A DNA stretch of 64,000 nucleotides from Ruminococcaceae bacterium UBA3215 (lineage in GTDB: Bacteria; Bacillota; Clostridia; Oscillospirales; Ruminococcaceae): the NCBI GenBank assembly GCA_002363155.1, contig DEWH01000022.1, positions 122,481 through 186,480 of the forward strand. Reading direction: 5' to 3'. A program made the position numbers and the translations under genes. The notes under the pieces were generated by a model that searched no databases, was not told the DNA's origin, and saw nothing but the letters and a program-made list of their open reading frames with translations. Shown here one piece after another: positions 32,567 to 42,345 of the stretch (position 1 is the first letter of the stretch; the number at the start of each line of letters is the position of its first letter).

Positions 32567-35212
32567 ATGGCAACAAAAGAGCTGAAATGCAAAATAAAAG
32601 ATGCGGCGAAGGATCTTGAACTTACGCCGAACGATATCATCGCGATAGTTAAGGAGCGCACGGGTGCGGAAAAGAAATCCGGGCAGTCTCTCACTGTCGC
32701 GGAGATGAATGTCGTGCTCGAACATATCACACAGGAAAATCAGGTGGATAACTTTGAAGCCTACTTTGCGGCAAGAGACAGCAAGCCTGCGCCGGAGAAG
32801 GAGCCGGAGAAGGCTAAGCCTGCACAGAAGCCCGCCGCGGAGGAAAAAAAGCCTGCCGCAAAGGACAAGGATAAGGAAAAGACGGATAAAACCGAGAAGC
32901 CTGCGGATAATAAGACCAAGGCTGCCCCTGTAAAAGAGGCAAAGCCTGAGACAAAGACAGAAAAGCCTGCTGCGGAAACAGCTCCGAAGCAGGAGACAAA
33001 GCCTTCCGACGAACGTCCCGCTCCCGCTAAGCAGCCCGATACGGCAAATGCCGGCAAGCAGCAGAGCAAGAAGCAGGATAAGCCTGCGTCCCCCGAAAAC
33101 AAGCGCAGGGAGAACAAGCCTGTTCCGCGTCCTATGGAAGCAAAAGTCGATCTCAGCACCGTAAAGACCAACGAACCACCTAAGGCAAAGGTAAAGGGTG
33201 AAGCCGTACAGAGAGGTGAAGTTGTCACCAAGCGCGTCGATACAAGAGGAAGCTATGTCGATCTCGACAAGTACAACGAGCGCTATGAGACAATGGCTTC
33301 GCAGAAGAACGGCGGCGGAAACCGCAGAGACGATTCCTTCTCAAAGAAGCAGAAGATAAATCAGAAATCCCAGCAGAACAAGCGTGACAAATTCGGCGGG
33401 AAGAACCGTGAAACCGAAGCGCAGAAGCTCAAGCGGCTCGAACTCGAACGTGCGAGAAAGCAGCAGCTCAAGGTGCAGATCCCCGATGAGATCGTTGTTT
33501 CCGAGCTTGCACAGCGCCTTAAAGTTACAGCTACCGAGGTCATCAAGAAACTCATGTCCCTCGGTGAGATGTGCACCATAAATCAGGTGATTGACTTCGA
33601 TACCGCTGCACTTGTTGCCGAGGAGCTCGGCGCAAAGGTTGAAAAGGAAGTCGTTGTGACCATTGAAGAGCGTCTGTTCGAGGACGACCAGGACAAGGCC
33701 GAAGACCTCCAGCCCCGTTCACCTGTCGTTGTCGTTATGGGTCACGTTGACCACGGCAAGACCTCGCTGCTCGACAAGATCCGCCATGCTTCCGTTGCAA
33801 GCGGAGAGGCAGGCGGCATCACCCAGCACATCGGCGCTTACAGAGTAAATGCCGGCGGCAAGGATATCACATTCCTCGATACCCCCGGACATGAAGCATT
33901 CACCGCTATGCGCGCAAGAGGCGCGAATATGACGGATATCGCTATACTCGTAGTTGCCGCAGACGACGGTATCATGCCCCAGACGGTGGAAGCGATAAAC
34001 CACGCAAAGGCTGCGGGCGTAAGCATTATCGTTGCAATAAACAAGATGGATAAAGAGGGTGCAAACCCCGAAAAGATAAAGCAGGCTCTTACCGAACATG
34101 ACCTCGTTATCGAGGAATGGGGCGGAGATGTCATCTGCGTTCCCGTTTCGGCAAAGACCGGCGAGGGCATCGACACGCTCCTTGAAATGGTGAACCTCAC
34201 CGCGGAAGTGCTCGATCTCAAGGCTAACCCGGACAGACTTGCAAAGGGTGCCGTTATCGAAGCAAGGCTCGACAAGGGCAGAGGTCCTGTCGCTACCCTG
34301 CTGGTACAGAACGGTACGCTGCACACCGGCGATGTTATCATCGCGGGTACATCGGTAGGTCATGTAAGAGTTATGCGTGACGACAGAGGAAAGGTCGTTA
34401 AGGAAGCAGGACCTTCGGTACCTGTTGAGATAATGGGTCTTTCGGAAGTTCCGAGTGCCGGCGACAACTTCGCGGTCGTTGAGGACGAGAAGCTTGCAAG
34501 AGAGCTGGTAGAAAAGCGTAAGTTCGACGCTAAGGAAGAGCAGTTCAAGCTCTACAAGAAGGTAACTCTCGACAACCTCTTCTCGCAGATAGAGGAAGGC
34601 GAGATGAAGACGCTGCCGATCATCGTAAAGGCAGATGTTCAGGGCTCTGTGGAGGCTGTGAAGCAGTCGCTTGAAAAGCTCTCGAACAACGAAGTCCGCG
34701 TTCAGGTAATTCACGGCGCCGTCGGTGCGATAAGCGAGAGCGACGTAATGCTCGCAAACGCTTCCAATGCTATCATCGTAGGCTTCAATGTGCGTCCTCA
34801 CCCGGACGCAGCCGAGAGTGCAAAGCGCGAAGGCGTTGATATCCGCCTGTACCGCATAATCTACGATGCGATCGAGGAAGTAGAGGCTTCTATCAAGGGC
34901 ATGCTCGCTCCGAAGTACAGAGAAGTTGACTGCGCACGCATAGAAGTGCGCCAGGTATATAAGATCACCGGCGTCGGTGTTGTTGCAGGCTGCTATGTGC
35001 TTTCCGGCAAGGTAGAGAGAAAGTGCAATATCAGGATAGTGCGCGACGGCATAGTTGTTGCGGACGACAAGATAAGCGGTCTCAGACGCTTCAAGGACGA
35101 TGTCAAGGAAGTGGCTGAAGGCTATGAGTGCGGTATCAGCCTTGAAAAGTTCAGTGATATCAAGGAAGGCGATATCTTCGAAGCCTACATCACGGAAGAA
35201 TACAGAGATTGA
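32567..35212 (+). CDS. infB: Translation initiation factor IF-2
   Basis: IF-2 brings initiator tRNA to the 30S subunit. This form is 881 residues. It has a short N-terminal subdomain, a long Lys/Pro/Ala/Glu-rich low-complexity linker (about 80-290), the IF2_N domain (about 300-350) and the GTPase core with G1 GHVDHGKTSLLD, G3 DTPGHEAFT and G4 NKMD, followed by domains II-IV. The ATG at 32567 is chosen because GGGGG lies upstream; a TTG at 32549 would enter the end of ylxQ. A family A core repeat follows the stop. Confidence 0.97.
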   Translation: MATKELKCKIKDAAKDLELTPNDIIAIVKERTGAEKKSGQSLTVAEMNVVLEHITQENQVDNFEAYFAARDSKPAPEKEPEKAKPAQKPAAEEKKPAAKDKDKEKTDKTEKPADNKTKAAPVKEAKPETKTEKPAAETAPKQETKPSDERPAPAKQPDTANAGKQQSKKQDKPASPENKRRENKPVPRPMEAKVDLSTVKTNEPPKAKVKGEAVQRGEVVTKRVDTRGSYVDLDKYNERYETMASQKNGGGNRRDDSFSKKQKINQKSQQNKRDKFGGKNRETEAQKLKRLELERARKQQLKVQIPDEIVVSELAQRLKVTATEVIKKLMSLGEMCTINQVIDFDTAALVAEELGAKVEKEVVVTIEERLFEDDQDKAEDLQPRSPVVVVMGHVDHGKTSLLDKIRHASVASGEAGGITQHIGAYRVNAGGKDITFLDTPGHEAFTAMRARGANMTDIAILVVAADDGIMPQTVEAINHAKAAGVSIIVAINKMDKEGANPEKIKQALTEHDLVIEEWGGDVICVPVSAKTGEGIDTLLEMVNLTAEVLDLKANPDRLAKGAVIEARLDKGRGPVATLLVQNGTLHTGDVIIAGTSVGHVRVMRDDRGKVVKEAGPSVPVEIMGLSEVPSAGDNFAVVEDEKLARELVEKRKFDAKEEQFKLYKKVTLDNLFSQIEEGEMKTLPIIVKADVQGSVEAVKQSLEKLSNNEVRVQVIHGAVGAISESDVMLANASNAIIVGFNVRPHPDAAESAKREGVDIRLYRIIYDAIEEVEASIKGMLAPKYREVDCARIEVRQVYKITGVGVVAGCYVLSGKVERKCNIRIVRDGIVVADDKISGLRRFKDDVKEVAEGYECGISLEKFSDIKEGDIFEAYITEEYRD

Positions 35213-35220
35213 TCATCATA

Positions 35221-35300
35221 CAGGTGCAGCGTTACGCTGCCGCGGGTGCAGGGCGGCGTCAGCCCTGCCGCCGTCTGCGTAAGACAAGCGCGCAAGCGCT
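35221..35300 (+). repeat. Family A core repeat inside the infB-rbfA operon
   Basis: The 80-bp hairpin chain (GTGCAGCGTTACGCTGC, GCAGGGC-GGCGT-CAGCCCTGC, GTCTGCGTAAGAC, GCGCGCAAGCGC) is the interior of family A without terminal inverted repeats. It ends 4 nt before the rbfA ribosome binding site. Confidence 0.7.
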
Positions 35301-35319
35301 GTAGAAGGAGGCGCAGTTT

Positions 35320-35712
35320 TTGGCAAACCATAACCTGAGCAGGCTGACCGAGGACGTTAAACGAGAGATCTCGGCAGCGCTGCCCGCTATAAAAGATAAG
35401 AGAGTGAGCGGAGAGATCGTCTCGGTGTCAAGAGTAGAAATAACCAGCGATCTGTCCTACTGCAAGGTATATGTTTCGGTGCTCGGAGACGAGGAGAAAA
35501 CCGACGGAGCAGTACAGGCGCTCGAAAAGTCGGCAGGCTTCATCGTAAGACGCATAAATGCGCGGATAAAGATGAGGAAGATGCCGAAGCTGATATTCCT
35601 GCCGGATAACTCACAGGAATACTACGAAAAGATAACAGGCATCATCGACTCGCTCCACATCGGTGAAAAAGGCGCCGAAGAAGCCGGAGCGAATGACGAT
35701 GACAATGAATGA
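35320..35712 (+). CDS. rbfA: Ribosome-binding factor A
   Basis: RbfA is a KH-type protein for late 30S maturation. The 130-residue protein shows RLTEDVKREISAAL, VSVSRVEITSDLSYCKVYVSVLGDE and the KMRKMPKLIFLPDNS helix-strand motif. It starts with TTG; AAGGAGG is 8 nt upstream, and no closer ATG or GTG fits. Its leader is the palindromic repeat after infB. Confidence 0.95.
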   Translation: MANHNLSRLTEDVKREISAALPAIKDKRVSGEIVSVSRVEITSDLSYCKVYVSVLGDEEKTDGAVQALEKSAGFIVRRINARIKMRKMPKLIFLPDNSQEYYEKITGIIDSLHIGEKGAEEAGANDDDNE

Positions 35713-35726
35713 CATAAGGAGAACAG

Positions 35727-36692
35727 GTGGCAATGAAGTCTGAACTTATTGCGGTAAGCGAAGCCAACGATTTCATCAAGGCGCATGACAATTTTGTGAT
35801 CATATCCCACGCAAACCCGGACGGAGATACGCTCGGCTGTGCGTTTGCGCTGTGCCGCGCACTCCAGAAGCTCGGAAAGAAAGCAAAAAACATCTGTGCG
35901 GACGAGATATCCCACCGATACGACTTTATGAAGAAGTCCGTCGAAGTGCAGGATTTCGAGCCGCAGACATATATCACCGTTGATGTCGCCGATGTGAAGC
36001 TGCTGGGCGATCTTGAAAAGATCTACGGCGGAAAGATAGACCTTGCGATAGATCACCACATCTCCCATGTTGATTTCGCAAAGTACCTGCTGATCGAACC
36101 GCATGCTGCCGCGGCAGCACAGACGGTATATAAGGTGATACTTGAACTCGGCGGCGGGGAGCTTTTCGACGATCAGATCGCGGCATGCCTCTATACCGGC
36201 ATTTCCACGGATTCCGGCTGTTTCAAGTACTCCTGCGCTGACCCGGAGACTCACCGTATTGCCGCGGAGCTTCTTGAATACAACTTCGATCACTCGGAAC
36301 TTGACTATGTGTTCTTCGATCTCAAGACAAAGTCCCGTATAGAGCTTGAGAAGAAGATCTACGACAGCATAGAGTTCTTCTGCGATGGAAAATGCGCCCT
36401 CGTTTCGGTAACGAAAGAACAGCTCGATTCGATAGATCCCGAGGACGTCAACGGCATATCCGCTATCCCGCGCTGCATCGAAGGCGTTGAAGTAAGCGTA
36501 GTTATGAAACAGCGCAGCAACGGGAGCTGGAAAGCCTCCCTGCGCTCCAACAGAGATGTCAATGTGCAGAAGATCTGCTCGGCATTCGGCGGCGGCGGTC
36601 ACGAGAGGGCTGCGGGCTGCTCGTTCGGCAGCGCCGGTCTTGACGAGGCAAAGCAGCGCATAATTTCGGAGATCGGAAAGGTACTCGGATGA
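35727..36692 (+). CDS. nrnA: DHH-family phosphoesterase (NrnA-like nanoRNase/pAp phosphatase)
   Basis: NrnA degrades 2- to 5-nt RNAs and dephosphorylates pAp. The 321-residue protein has the metal motifs ISHANPDGDTLG (about 34-45) and the DHH motif AIDHHISH (about 108-115), and ends with the DHHA1 motif FGGGGHERAAGCSF. It starts at GTG 35727 (AAGGAG 5 nt upstream) or at the ATG two codons later. This gene lies between rbfA and truB in many Firmicutes and overlaps truB by 4 bp. Confidence 0.95.
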   Translation: MAMKSELIAVSEANDFIKAHDNFVIISHANPDGDTLGCAFALCRALQKLGKKAKNICADEISHRYDFMKKSVEVQDFEPQTYITVDVADVKLLGDLEKIYGGKIDLAIDHHISHVDFAKYLLIEPHAAAAAQTVYKVILELGGGELFDDQIAACLYTGISTDSGCFKYSCADPETHRIAAELLEYNFDHSELDYVFFDLKTKSRIELEKKIYDSIEFFCDGKCALVSVTKEQLDSIDPEDVNGISAIPRCIEGVEVSVVMKQRSNGSWKASLRSNRDVNVQKICSAFGGGGHERAAGCSFGSAGLDEAKQRIISEIGKVLG

Positions 36693-37687
36693 ACGGAGTT
36701 ATTTGCATTTACAAGGAAAAAGGATATACCTCATTCGACGTTGTTGCGATAATGAGGAAGTTCTGCGGAACAAAGAAGATAGGTCACGGAGGGACCCTCG
36801 ATCCCATGGCGGAGGGGGTTCTTCCGATTTTTGTCGGAAATGCCACAAAAGCGGTGGATTACTGCCCGGACAACACCAAGGAATACCGCGCCGGAATACG
36901 TTTCGGCGTGACCACAGACACACAGGACTTCACCGGAAAGGTGCTTTCGACCTGTGATGAAGTTGTCCCGAGAAACGCGATGTACAAGCTCCAGTCGAAG
37001 TTCACCGGCGAGATGATGCAGACACCGCCCATGTACAGCGCAGTGCAGGTGGACGGTCAGCGTCTCTATGAGCTTGCACGAAAAGGCATAGAGATAGAGC
37101 GCGAACCAAGACCGATAAAGATAAGTTCGATAGAATTTGAGGAATTTGAGGACAACACCGCGACTATGGTGGTCTCCTGCTCAAAAGGAACATACATCAG
37201 AACGCTTATACACGATATGGGCGAGGAACTCGGTACAGGCGCGATAATGACAAGCCTTGTGCGAACCCGCTCCGGCAACTTCACACTCCGGGACTGCTAC
37301 CGGCTCGACGAAGTGAGAAAGGTGAATGAAGCCGGCGGGAAGGACGCAGTCGAAAAGCTGCTGATGCCGCTTGATATCATATTCAACTCACTTCCTGCGG
37401 CAAAACTCAATGACACTCAGACGAGAATGTTCCTAAACGGCGTTGTGCTCGATATCAACAGGGTGAACCTTGACCGCAGGGAGGGACCGTTCCGCATACT
37501 CTCGTCTGCGGGAAAGGTCATAGGAATAGGAAACCGCGGCGAGGACAACGATCTTGCCGTTATCCAGAGATTTTTCGGCACCGAGGAGCGCCGCCTGTCG
37601 GAAGAAACTTCCCAGGACGGAGTCCGTATCGTGTCGGACAGCAAACTTAAAGATGTAAACGACCTTAAAGGGGTCAGAATGGTATAA
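36689..37687 (+). CDS. truB: tRNA pseudouridine(55) synthase TruB
   Basis: TruB makes pseudouridine 55 in the T loop of tRNAs. The 332-residue protein begins VICIYKEKGYTSFDVV and shows the catalytic aspartate motif HGGTLDPMAEGVLPIFVG (about 32-49). KGTYIRTLIHDMGEELG is the second conserved block. The C-terminal region (about 240-332) is a PUA-like extension. It overlaps nrnA by 4 bp and ribF by 1 bp. Confidence 0.95.
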   Translation: MNGVICIYKEKGYTSFDVVAIMRKFCGTKKIGHGGTLDPMAEGVLPIFVGNATKAVDYCPDNTKEYRAGIRFGVTTDTQDFTGKVLSTCDEVVPRNAMYKLQSKFTGEMMQTPPMYSAVQVDGQRLYELARKGIEIEREPRPIKISSIEFEEFEDNTATMVVSCSKGTYIRTLIHDMGEELGTGAIMTSLVRTRSGNFTLRDCYRLDEVRKVNEAGGKDAVEKLLMPLDIIFNSLPAAKLNDTQTRMFLNGVVLDINRVNLDRREGPFRILSSAGKVIGIGNRGEDNDLAVIQRFFGTEERRLSEETSQDGVRIVSDSKLKDVNDLKGVRMV

Positions 37688-38598
37688 TGCGGACTGAACA
37701 CACACAGAAAAAAACGTCAGCCGCCCTCGGCTTCTTCGACGGGCTTCATCTCGGACACAGGGCTGTTATAGAAGCCGCGGGAAAAGCCGGCGGGAAACTC
37801 GGCATTCCGCTTGCGGTGCTTACGTTCCGCGGTGAGCCGGAACTCCCGAAATTCGCCGGGCGGCACGATATGGGGCTGATGACGTATGGGGACAGGGAGG
37901 ATATGCTGCGCGCTCTCGGAGCACAGCACATATTCGCTTATGACTTTGCGGATATACGGGATATGCAGCCGGAAGCTTTCTTTGACATCATAGTTGCCGG
38001 CGAGATGAACGCCGGATATGTGGTATGCGGTGAAGACTTCCGGTTCGGCAAGGGCGGCAGCGGAGATGTCCGGCTGCTCGGAGAGCTGTGCGAAGAGCGC
38101 GGTATCGGGCTTGAGACAGTACCTCCGGTATGCGTGAACGGAGTCCCGGTAAGCTCGACACTGATACGGGAGCTTATCCGGAAAGGCGACGTTTCCGGCG
38201 CGAACGAACAGCTCGGTCACCGGTTCTCTCTGGAACTTCCGGTACTGCACGGAAAGCAGCTGGGGCGGACTATCGGCTTCCCGACGATTAATCAGGTGAT
38301 ACCGGAGTTTATGGTACACCCGAAACACGGCGTCTATGCGAGCCGCGCGTTCGTGGACGGAACAGCGTTCCCGGCGATAACCGATATCGGCGTAAAACCG
38401 ACAGTGGGCAGCGGCGGTTCGGAGATAACGGAAACGCATCTGATCGGCTTTTCCGGCGATCTGTACGGGAAGAATGTGCGGATCGAGCTGATAAGGTTCA
38501 TACGGGAGGAGAAGAAGTTCTCCGGGCTTGACGAACTCAAAGCCCAGCTTGAAACGGACAGGGCTTTTGCGGAAAAGAACATATTCACCGATTGGTAA
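37687..38598 (+). CDS. ribF: Bifunctional riboflavin kinase / FAD synthetase
   Basis: RibF phosphorylates riboflavin to FMN and adenylates FMN to FAD. The 303-residue protein has the nucleotidyltransferase domain with GFFDGLHLGHRAV (about 15-27), and the riboflavin kinase domain with GRTIGFPTIN (about 196-205), TDIGVKPTV and ETHLIGFSGDLYG. The N-terminus is a few residues shorter than usual. It starts in TAATG, so it is coupled to truB. Last gene of the rimP operon. Confidence 0.94.
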   Translation: MRTEHTQKKTSAALGFFDGLHLGHRAVIEAAGKAGGKLGIPLAVLTFRGEPELPKFAGRHDMGLMTYGDREDMLRALGAQHIFAYDFADIRDMQPEAFFDIIVAGEMNAGYVVCGEDFRFGKGGSGDVRLLGELCEERGIGLETVPPVCVNGVPVSSTLIRELIRKGDVSGANEQLGHRFSLELPVLHGKQLGRTIGFPTINQVIPEFMVHPKHGVYASRAFVDGTAFPAITDIGVKPTVGSGGSEITETHLIGFSGDLYGKNVRIELIRFIREEKKFSGLDELKAQLETDRAFAEKNIFTDW

Positions 38599-38710
38599 AG
38601 GCATTTTCATAATGCTTTCATACATATTTCACTTGCAGACTGTATTATTATGGTAATGCGCTGTGTTCCGCGGAGGAGCGCGGCACGGCAATAAAAAAGG
38701 AGCGGATAGA

Positions 38711-39709
38711 ATGATAGAGGTCAGACATCTGACAAAGAGCTACGGACCCAAAAAAGCCGTAAACGACATATCCTTTACCGCTGAGGACGGTCAGGTCCTC
38801 GGATTTCTCGGACCCAACGGCGCGGGAAAATCCACGACAATGAACATTCTCACGGGATATATTTCTTCCACCGAAGGACAGGCTTTCATCAACGGTATAG
38901 ATATCCTCGAAGACCCGATAAAGGCGAAAAGCTTCATAGGCTACCTTCCGGAACAGCCTCCGCTGTATTACGATATGACGGTTGACGAGTATCTGAGCTT
39001 CGTGTACAGCCTTAAAAAGTGCAGGCTTCCGAAGAAGTCGCACCTGAACGAGATATGCGAGATCGTGAAGCTTACAGACGTTCGCGGAAGGCTGATAAAG
39101 AACCTTTCCAAAGGTTACAAGCAGAGAGTCGGATTTGCACAGGCTCTCGTCGGCAACCCGAAAGTGCTGATACTCGACGAGCCTACGGTAGGACTTGACC
39201 CGAAGCAGATAATCGAGATACGCACGCTTATCAAGCGTCTCGGCAAGAACCATACCGTGATACTCTCGTCCCACATACTGCCGGAAGTACAGGCGGTATG
39301 CGACAGGATAGTGGTCATAAACAAGGGCAGGATAGTTGCGAACGACAACGCCGACACGCTTGCGCGCAATCTTTCCGCGGATCACAAGCTGATACTGCAC
39401 ATCGAGGGCAGCAGCGACGAGGTGAAGAAGGTGCTTGAAAGCGTGACCGACGTGGAGCGCGTATTTGTCGGCAGACAGGTAGATGAGCGTGTTTATGAGT
39501 ATCATGTTGAAGCGAAGGAAGGCTCTGATGTGCGCCGCGGCATCTTCAAAAAGCTTGCCGCGAGGAACTATCCGATACTGATGATGCGTTCCAACGAGCT
39601 TTCGCTTGAAGAGGTATTCCTAAAGCTCACCACAGGCGACGAATACGGCGGAGCGGAGAAGATAGAGACAAAGTTTGACAAGCTCGAAAAGGGGGAGGAA
39701 GACAAATGA
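38711..39709 (+). CDS. ABC transporter ATP-binding protein (GldA-like)
   Basis: This 332-residue ATPase shows Walker A (GPNGAGKSTTMN, about 37-48), the signature NLSKGYKQRVGFAQAL (about 132-147), Walker B (VLILDEPTVGLDP) and the H-loop SSHILPEV. A C-terminal extension (about 225-332) is of the GldA/CcmA-like kind. The ATG at 38711 has AAGGAGCGG upstream. It overlaps the permease by 4 bp and heads a group with a GldF-like permease, a GldG-like protein and a DUF4340 protein. The substrate is unknown. Confidence 0.92.
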   Translation: MIEVRHLTKSYGPKKAVNDISFTAEDGQVLGFLGPNGAGKSTTMNILTGYISSTEGQAFINGIDILEDPIKAKSFIGYLPEQPPLYYDMTVDEYLSFVYSLKKCRLPKKSHLNEICEIVKLTDVRGRLIKNLSKGYKQRVGFAQALVGNPKVLILDEPTVGLDPKQIIEIRTLIKRLGKNHTVILSSHILPEVQAVCDRIVVINKGRIVANDNADTLARNLSADHKLILHIEGSSDEVKKVLESVTDVERVFVGRQVDERVYEYHVEAKEGSDVRRGIFKKLAARNYPILMMRSNELSLEEVFLKLTTGDEYGGAEKIETKFDKLEKGEEDK

Positions 39710-40410
39710 CAGCGATAATGAAGCGCGAGCTTTCCGCGTATTTCAAATCCCCGATAGGATATGTTTTCATAGCGGTATCATTCCTGTTTTCGGGATTTTT
39801 CTTCTGGTATTTCGCACTCAGCGTCGGCAGCACCGACATTTCGTATGTATTCCTCGGAATGTTCTATGTGTATATGATATTTGTGCCGGTTCTCACGATG
39901 CGCCTTATGGCAGACGAGAACAAACAGCGCACCGATCAGCTCCTTCTCACATCGCCTGTGGGACTAATGAGACTGGTTGCGGGAAAATTCCTCTCTGCGT
40001 ACATCGTGTTTATGCTGGGAGATATTGTACTGCTGATCTACGGCGTGGTAATGAGCTTTTTTGCGGCAGTGAACTGGGCGATAATCTTCGGTAATTTCGT
40101 TGCGCTCGCGCTTATAGGAGCGATCTTCGTTTCGGCGGGGCTGTTCGTTTCCACCCTCACGGAGAGCCAGATGGTAGCTGCGATAGGGTCTATTGCAGTA
40201 AATGTTGCGCTTGCTCTGATAAATGTTGTGGCAACGGTAGTCCCGGTGCAGGTGATCTCCGATGTCATCAAGCAGCTCTCGGTATTCGACAGATACTACG
40301 AATTCACCACCGGCATTTTCAGCCTCAGCGGAGTGATCTTCTTCCTGAGCGCTGTCGTTATCTTCCTCTTCCTCACCGTGCGCGTCCTCGAACGCCGCCG
40401 CTGGGCATAA
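39706..40410 (+). CDS. ABC transporter permease (GldF-like)
   Basis: This 234-residue protein has six hydrophobic segments of the ABC-2 permease type. The start MTAIMKRELSAYFKSPIGYVF and FVPVLTMRLMADENKQRTDQLLLTSPV are typical of GldF-like subunits. It would form the membrane channel for the upstream ATPase, with which it overlaps by 4 bp. Gliding motility itself is not implied; homologues occur in many non-gliding bacteria. Confidence 0.9.
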   Translation: MTAIMKRELSAYFKSPIGYVFIAVSFLFSGFFFWYFALSVGSTDISYVFLGMFYVYMIFVPVLTMRLMADENKQRTDQLLLTSPVGLMRLVAGKFLSAYIVFMLGDIVLLIYGVVMSFFAAVNWAIIFGNFVALALIGAIFVSAGLFVSTLTESQMVAAIGSIAVNVALALINVVATVVPVQVISDVIKQLSVFDRYYEFTTGIFSLSGVIFFLSAVVIFLFLTVRVLERRRWA

Positions 40411-40476
40411 GCGCGGAAGCCCGCGCCGGCGACTGCTGTATTTCACAGGAATGTTCTATGGGCAGCTCTGCATGAA

Positions 40477-40592
40477 ACGCAGAGGGGCTGGCAAGGATTT
40501 TATTGTGTAAATTAGCAGAGTATAGCTAACCGAGGTGCTGAACCCACCCGTAGAAGAATACAGCTGCGGATCCGGAGCGGCGCGTCCGTCGC
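40477..40592. repeat. Intergenic repeat family C, copy 2
   Basis: Blocks ACGCAGAGGGGCTGGCAAGG (40477-), AGAGTATAGCTAACCGAGG (40517-40535) and CGGCGCGTCCGTCGC (40578-40592) match copy 1 near 18046-18167. The element fills most of the 261-bp gap between permease and GldG-like gene, inside what should be one operon. Confidence 0.65.
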
Positions 40593-40671
40593 GGCGAAGA
40601 TTTCGTTCAGATTATACAGAGAATAACTACGCAAAACACAGCAGATATTACCCGCAAAGGAGTTTAGATAA

Positions 40672-42345
40672 ATGGCTGAAAACGAAGAGATAAAGAATGA
40701 GCAGTCCGCCGGGGAGATCCCGGAAGAGACTGTTGCAGAAGAAACACCGGAAACAGGAGAAGCTGTGCAGGAGAAAACTGCCGAACAGCCTGCAAAGGAA
40801 CCGGAGAAAAAGAAGAAAAAGAGCATATTTAACAACAAGAAGTTCAAGTACGGCTCTCTCTCCGTAGTGTTCACGATCATGTTCATTGCGGGAATAGTGC
40901 TGATAAACGTGATACTTAACCTCGTCCTCGACAGATTCCATGTCGAAGCCGACCTCACATCGGGCTCGATATTCACGCTGAGCGACGAGACGGTTGACTA
41001 TATAAGCACACTGGACGATGATATAAGCATCTTCGTCACCGCGGATAAAGATGAACTTAAAGGCGCAGGACAGCTCTATGCACAAACTGTGGAATTCCTT
41101 GATAAAATGGCGGGGCTAAACAGCCGGTTTACCGTGAAATATGTGAATCTGCTTCAGGATCCCGATTTCACCAACAACTACGTTGAGACGCTCCAGAATT
41201 ATCAGGTAATAGTCCAGAGCGCAAAGACCGGCAGATACCGCATACTGTCCATAAACGACTTTATGAAGTATAAGCTCAGCGACGGCAACACATACGATTA
41301 CAGCGAAGCAAGTATGTATGTAAGCTACGGCGGACTTACCGTTACCGATTATTCGAGTTCAGCCGAGTCTCAGCTCGTTTCCGCTGTTATGTCGGTATCC
41401 CTCGACGATCCGACGGTAGTCACATTCCTCACCGGCTACGGCGAATCCGACAGCTCCGCTCTCGAAACCATACTCAAGGACAATGCGTATGTTACACAGA
41501 CAGTTGAGATTGAGCGTGTTGAAGCTGTTCCGGATAATACGGATATACTCGTGATACACGGCCCCACAAAGGACTACAGCCTCGATTCCATTACAAAGGT
41601 CGATACATGGCTTTCCAATGACGGAAAATACGGCAAGGACCTTGTGTTCATCGCGACTCCGGATCCCGCCGAAACGCCTAATCTTGACGAATACCTGGCG
41701 GAATGGGGAATTGAAGTCGGCAAGGGCTATGTGCTCCAGTTCGATGAGAACCACGCATACTACACCGGCTCTCCTTTGCCTGTGATGCAGGATATCGAGA
41801 TGAAAACGGAGACCGCTTACTATGAGGCAATGAAGAAGTCCTCCGGCACATCGTTCATAGGCTACTATGTGCGCCCTGTAATAAAGCTCTGGGAGAACGA
41901 GGGCAACCTTGCGAACGTGACTGTTGCGAGCGCTTACGGCGAGAAATGCATTATGTTCCCGTTCACGGCTGACGAGAACTGGGCTCCTGCCGAGGACAGC
42001 TTCTCTGCGTACGATGTTATCGTTGAAGCATCGAAGGTGCAGTTTGCAGACAACAACGAGCCCATATACAGCAAAATTATCGTCTGCGGCGGTGACCAGC
42101 TCTTCACCGACTACTTCACAACTGCTTCCAACTACAGCAACGGTGAAGCTGCGCTTTCGCTCTTTGACGCCAACTCCGAGAGCAGCGGAAAATCTATAAG
42201 CATAGTCGAGAAGTCATTTGCTGCCGAGACCTACCAGATCGAGCGCAGCACACAGATCGCGATCGGAATTACATTCGCGGTAATTATCCCGATAGCGATA
42301 ATCGTGATCGGAATCCTCGTATGGCTCAGGAGAAGAAGATTATAA
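40672..42345 (+). CDS. GldG-like ABC transporter accessory protein
   Basis: This 557-residue protein has an acidic cytoplasmic N-terminus (about 1-50, rich in Glu and Pro), a membrane segment (about 62-85), a large extracellular domain (about 100-525) with LDDDISIFVTADKDE and TFLTGYGESDSSALETILKDN, and a C-terminal membrane helix (about 527-552, IAIGITFAVIIPIAIIVIGI). This is the GldG / ABC-type uncharacterised auxiliary architecture. It forms one operon with the ATPase, permease and DUF4340 protein, and its stop overlaps the next start (TAATG). Confidence 0.88.
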   Translation: MAENEEIKNEQSAGEIPEETVAEETPETGEAVQEKTAEQPAKEPEKKKKKSIFNNKKFKYGSLSVVFTIMFIAGIVLINVILNLVLDRFHVEADLTSGSIFTLSDETVDYISTLDDDISIFVTADKDELKGAGQLYAQTVEFLDKMAGLNSRFTVKYVNLLQDPDFTNNYVETLQNYQVIVQSAKTGRYRILSINDFMKYKLSDGNTYDYSEASMYVSYGGLTVTDYSSSAESQLVSAVMSVSLDDPTVVTFLTGYGESDSSALETILKDNAYVTQTVEIERVEAVPDNTDILVIHGPTKDYSLDSITKVDTWLSNDGKYGKDLVFIATPDPAETPNLDEYLAEWGIEVGKGYVLQFDENHAYYTGSPLPVMQDIEMKTETAYYEAMKKSSGTSFIGYYVRPVIKLWENEGNLANVTVASAYGEKCIMFPFTADENWAPAEDSFSAYDVIVEASKVQFADNNEPIYSKIIVCGGDQLFTDYFTTASNYSNGEAALSLFDANSESSGKSISIVEKSFAAETYQIERSTQIAIGITFAVIIPIAIIVIGILVWLRRRRL

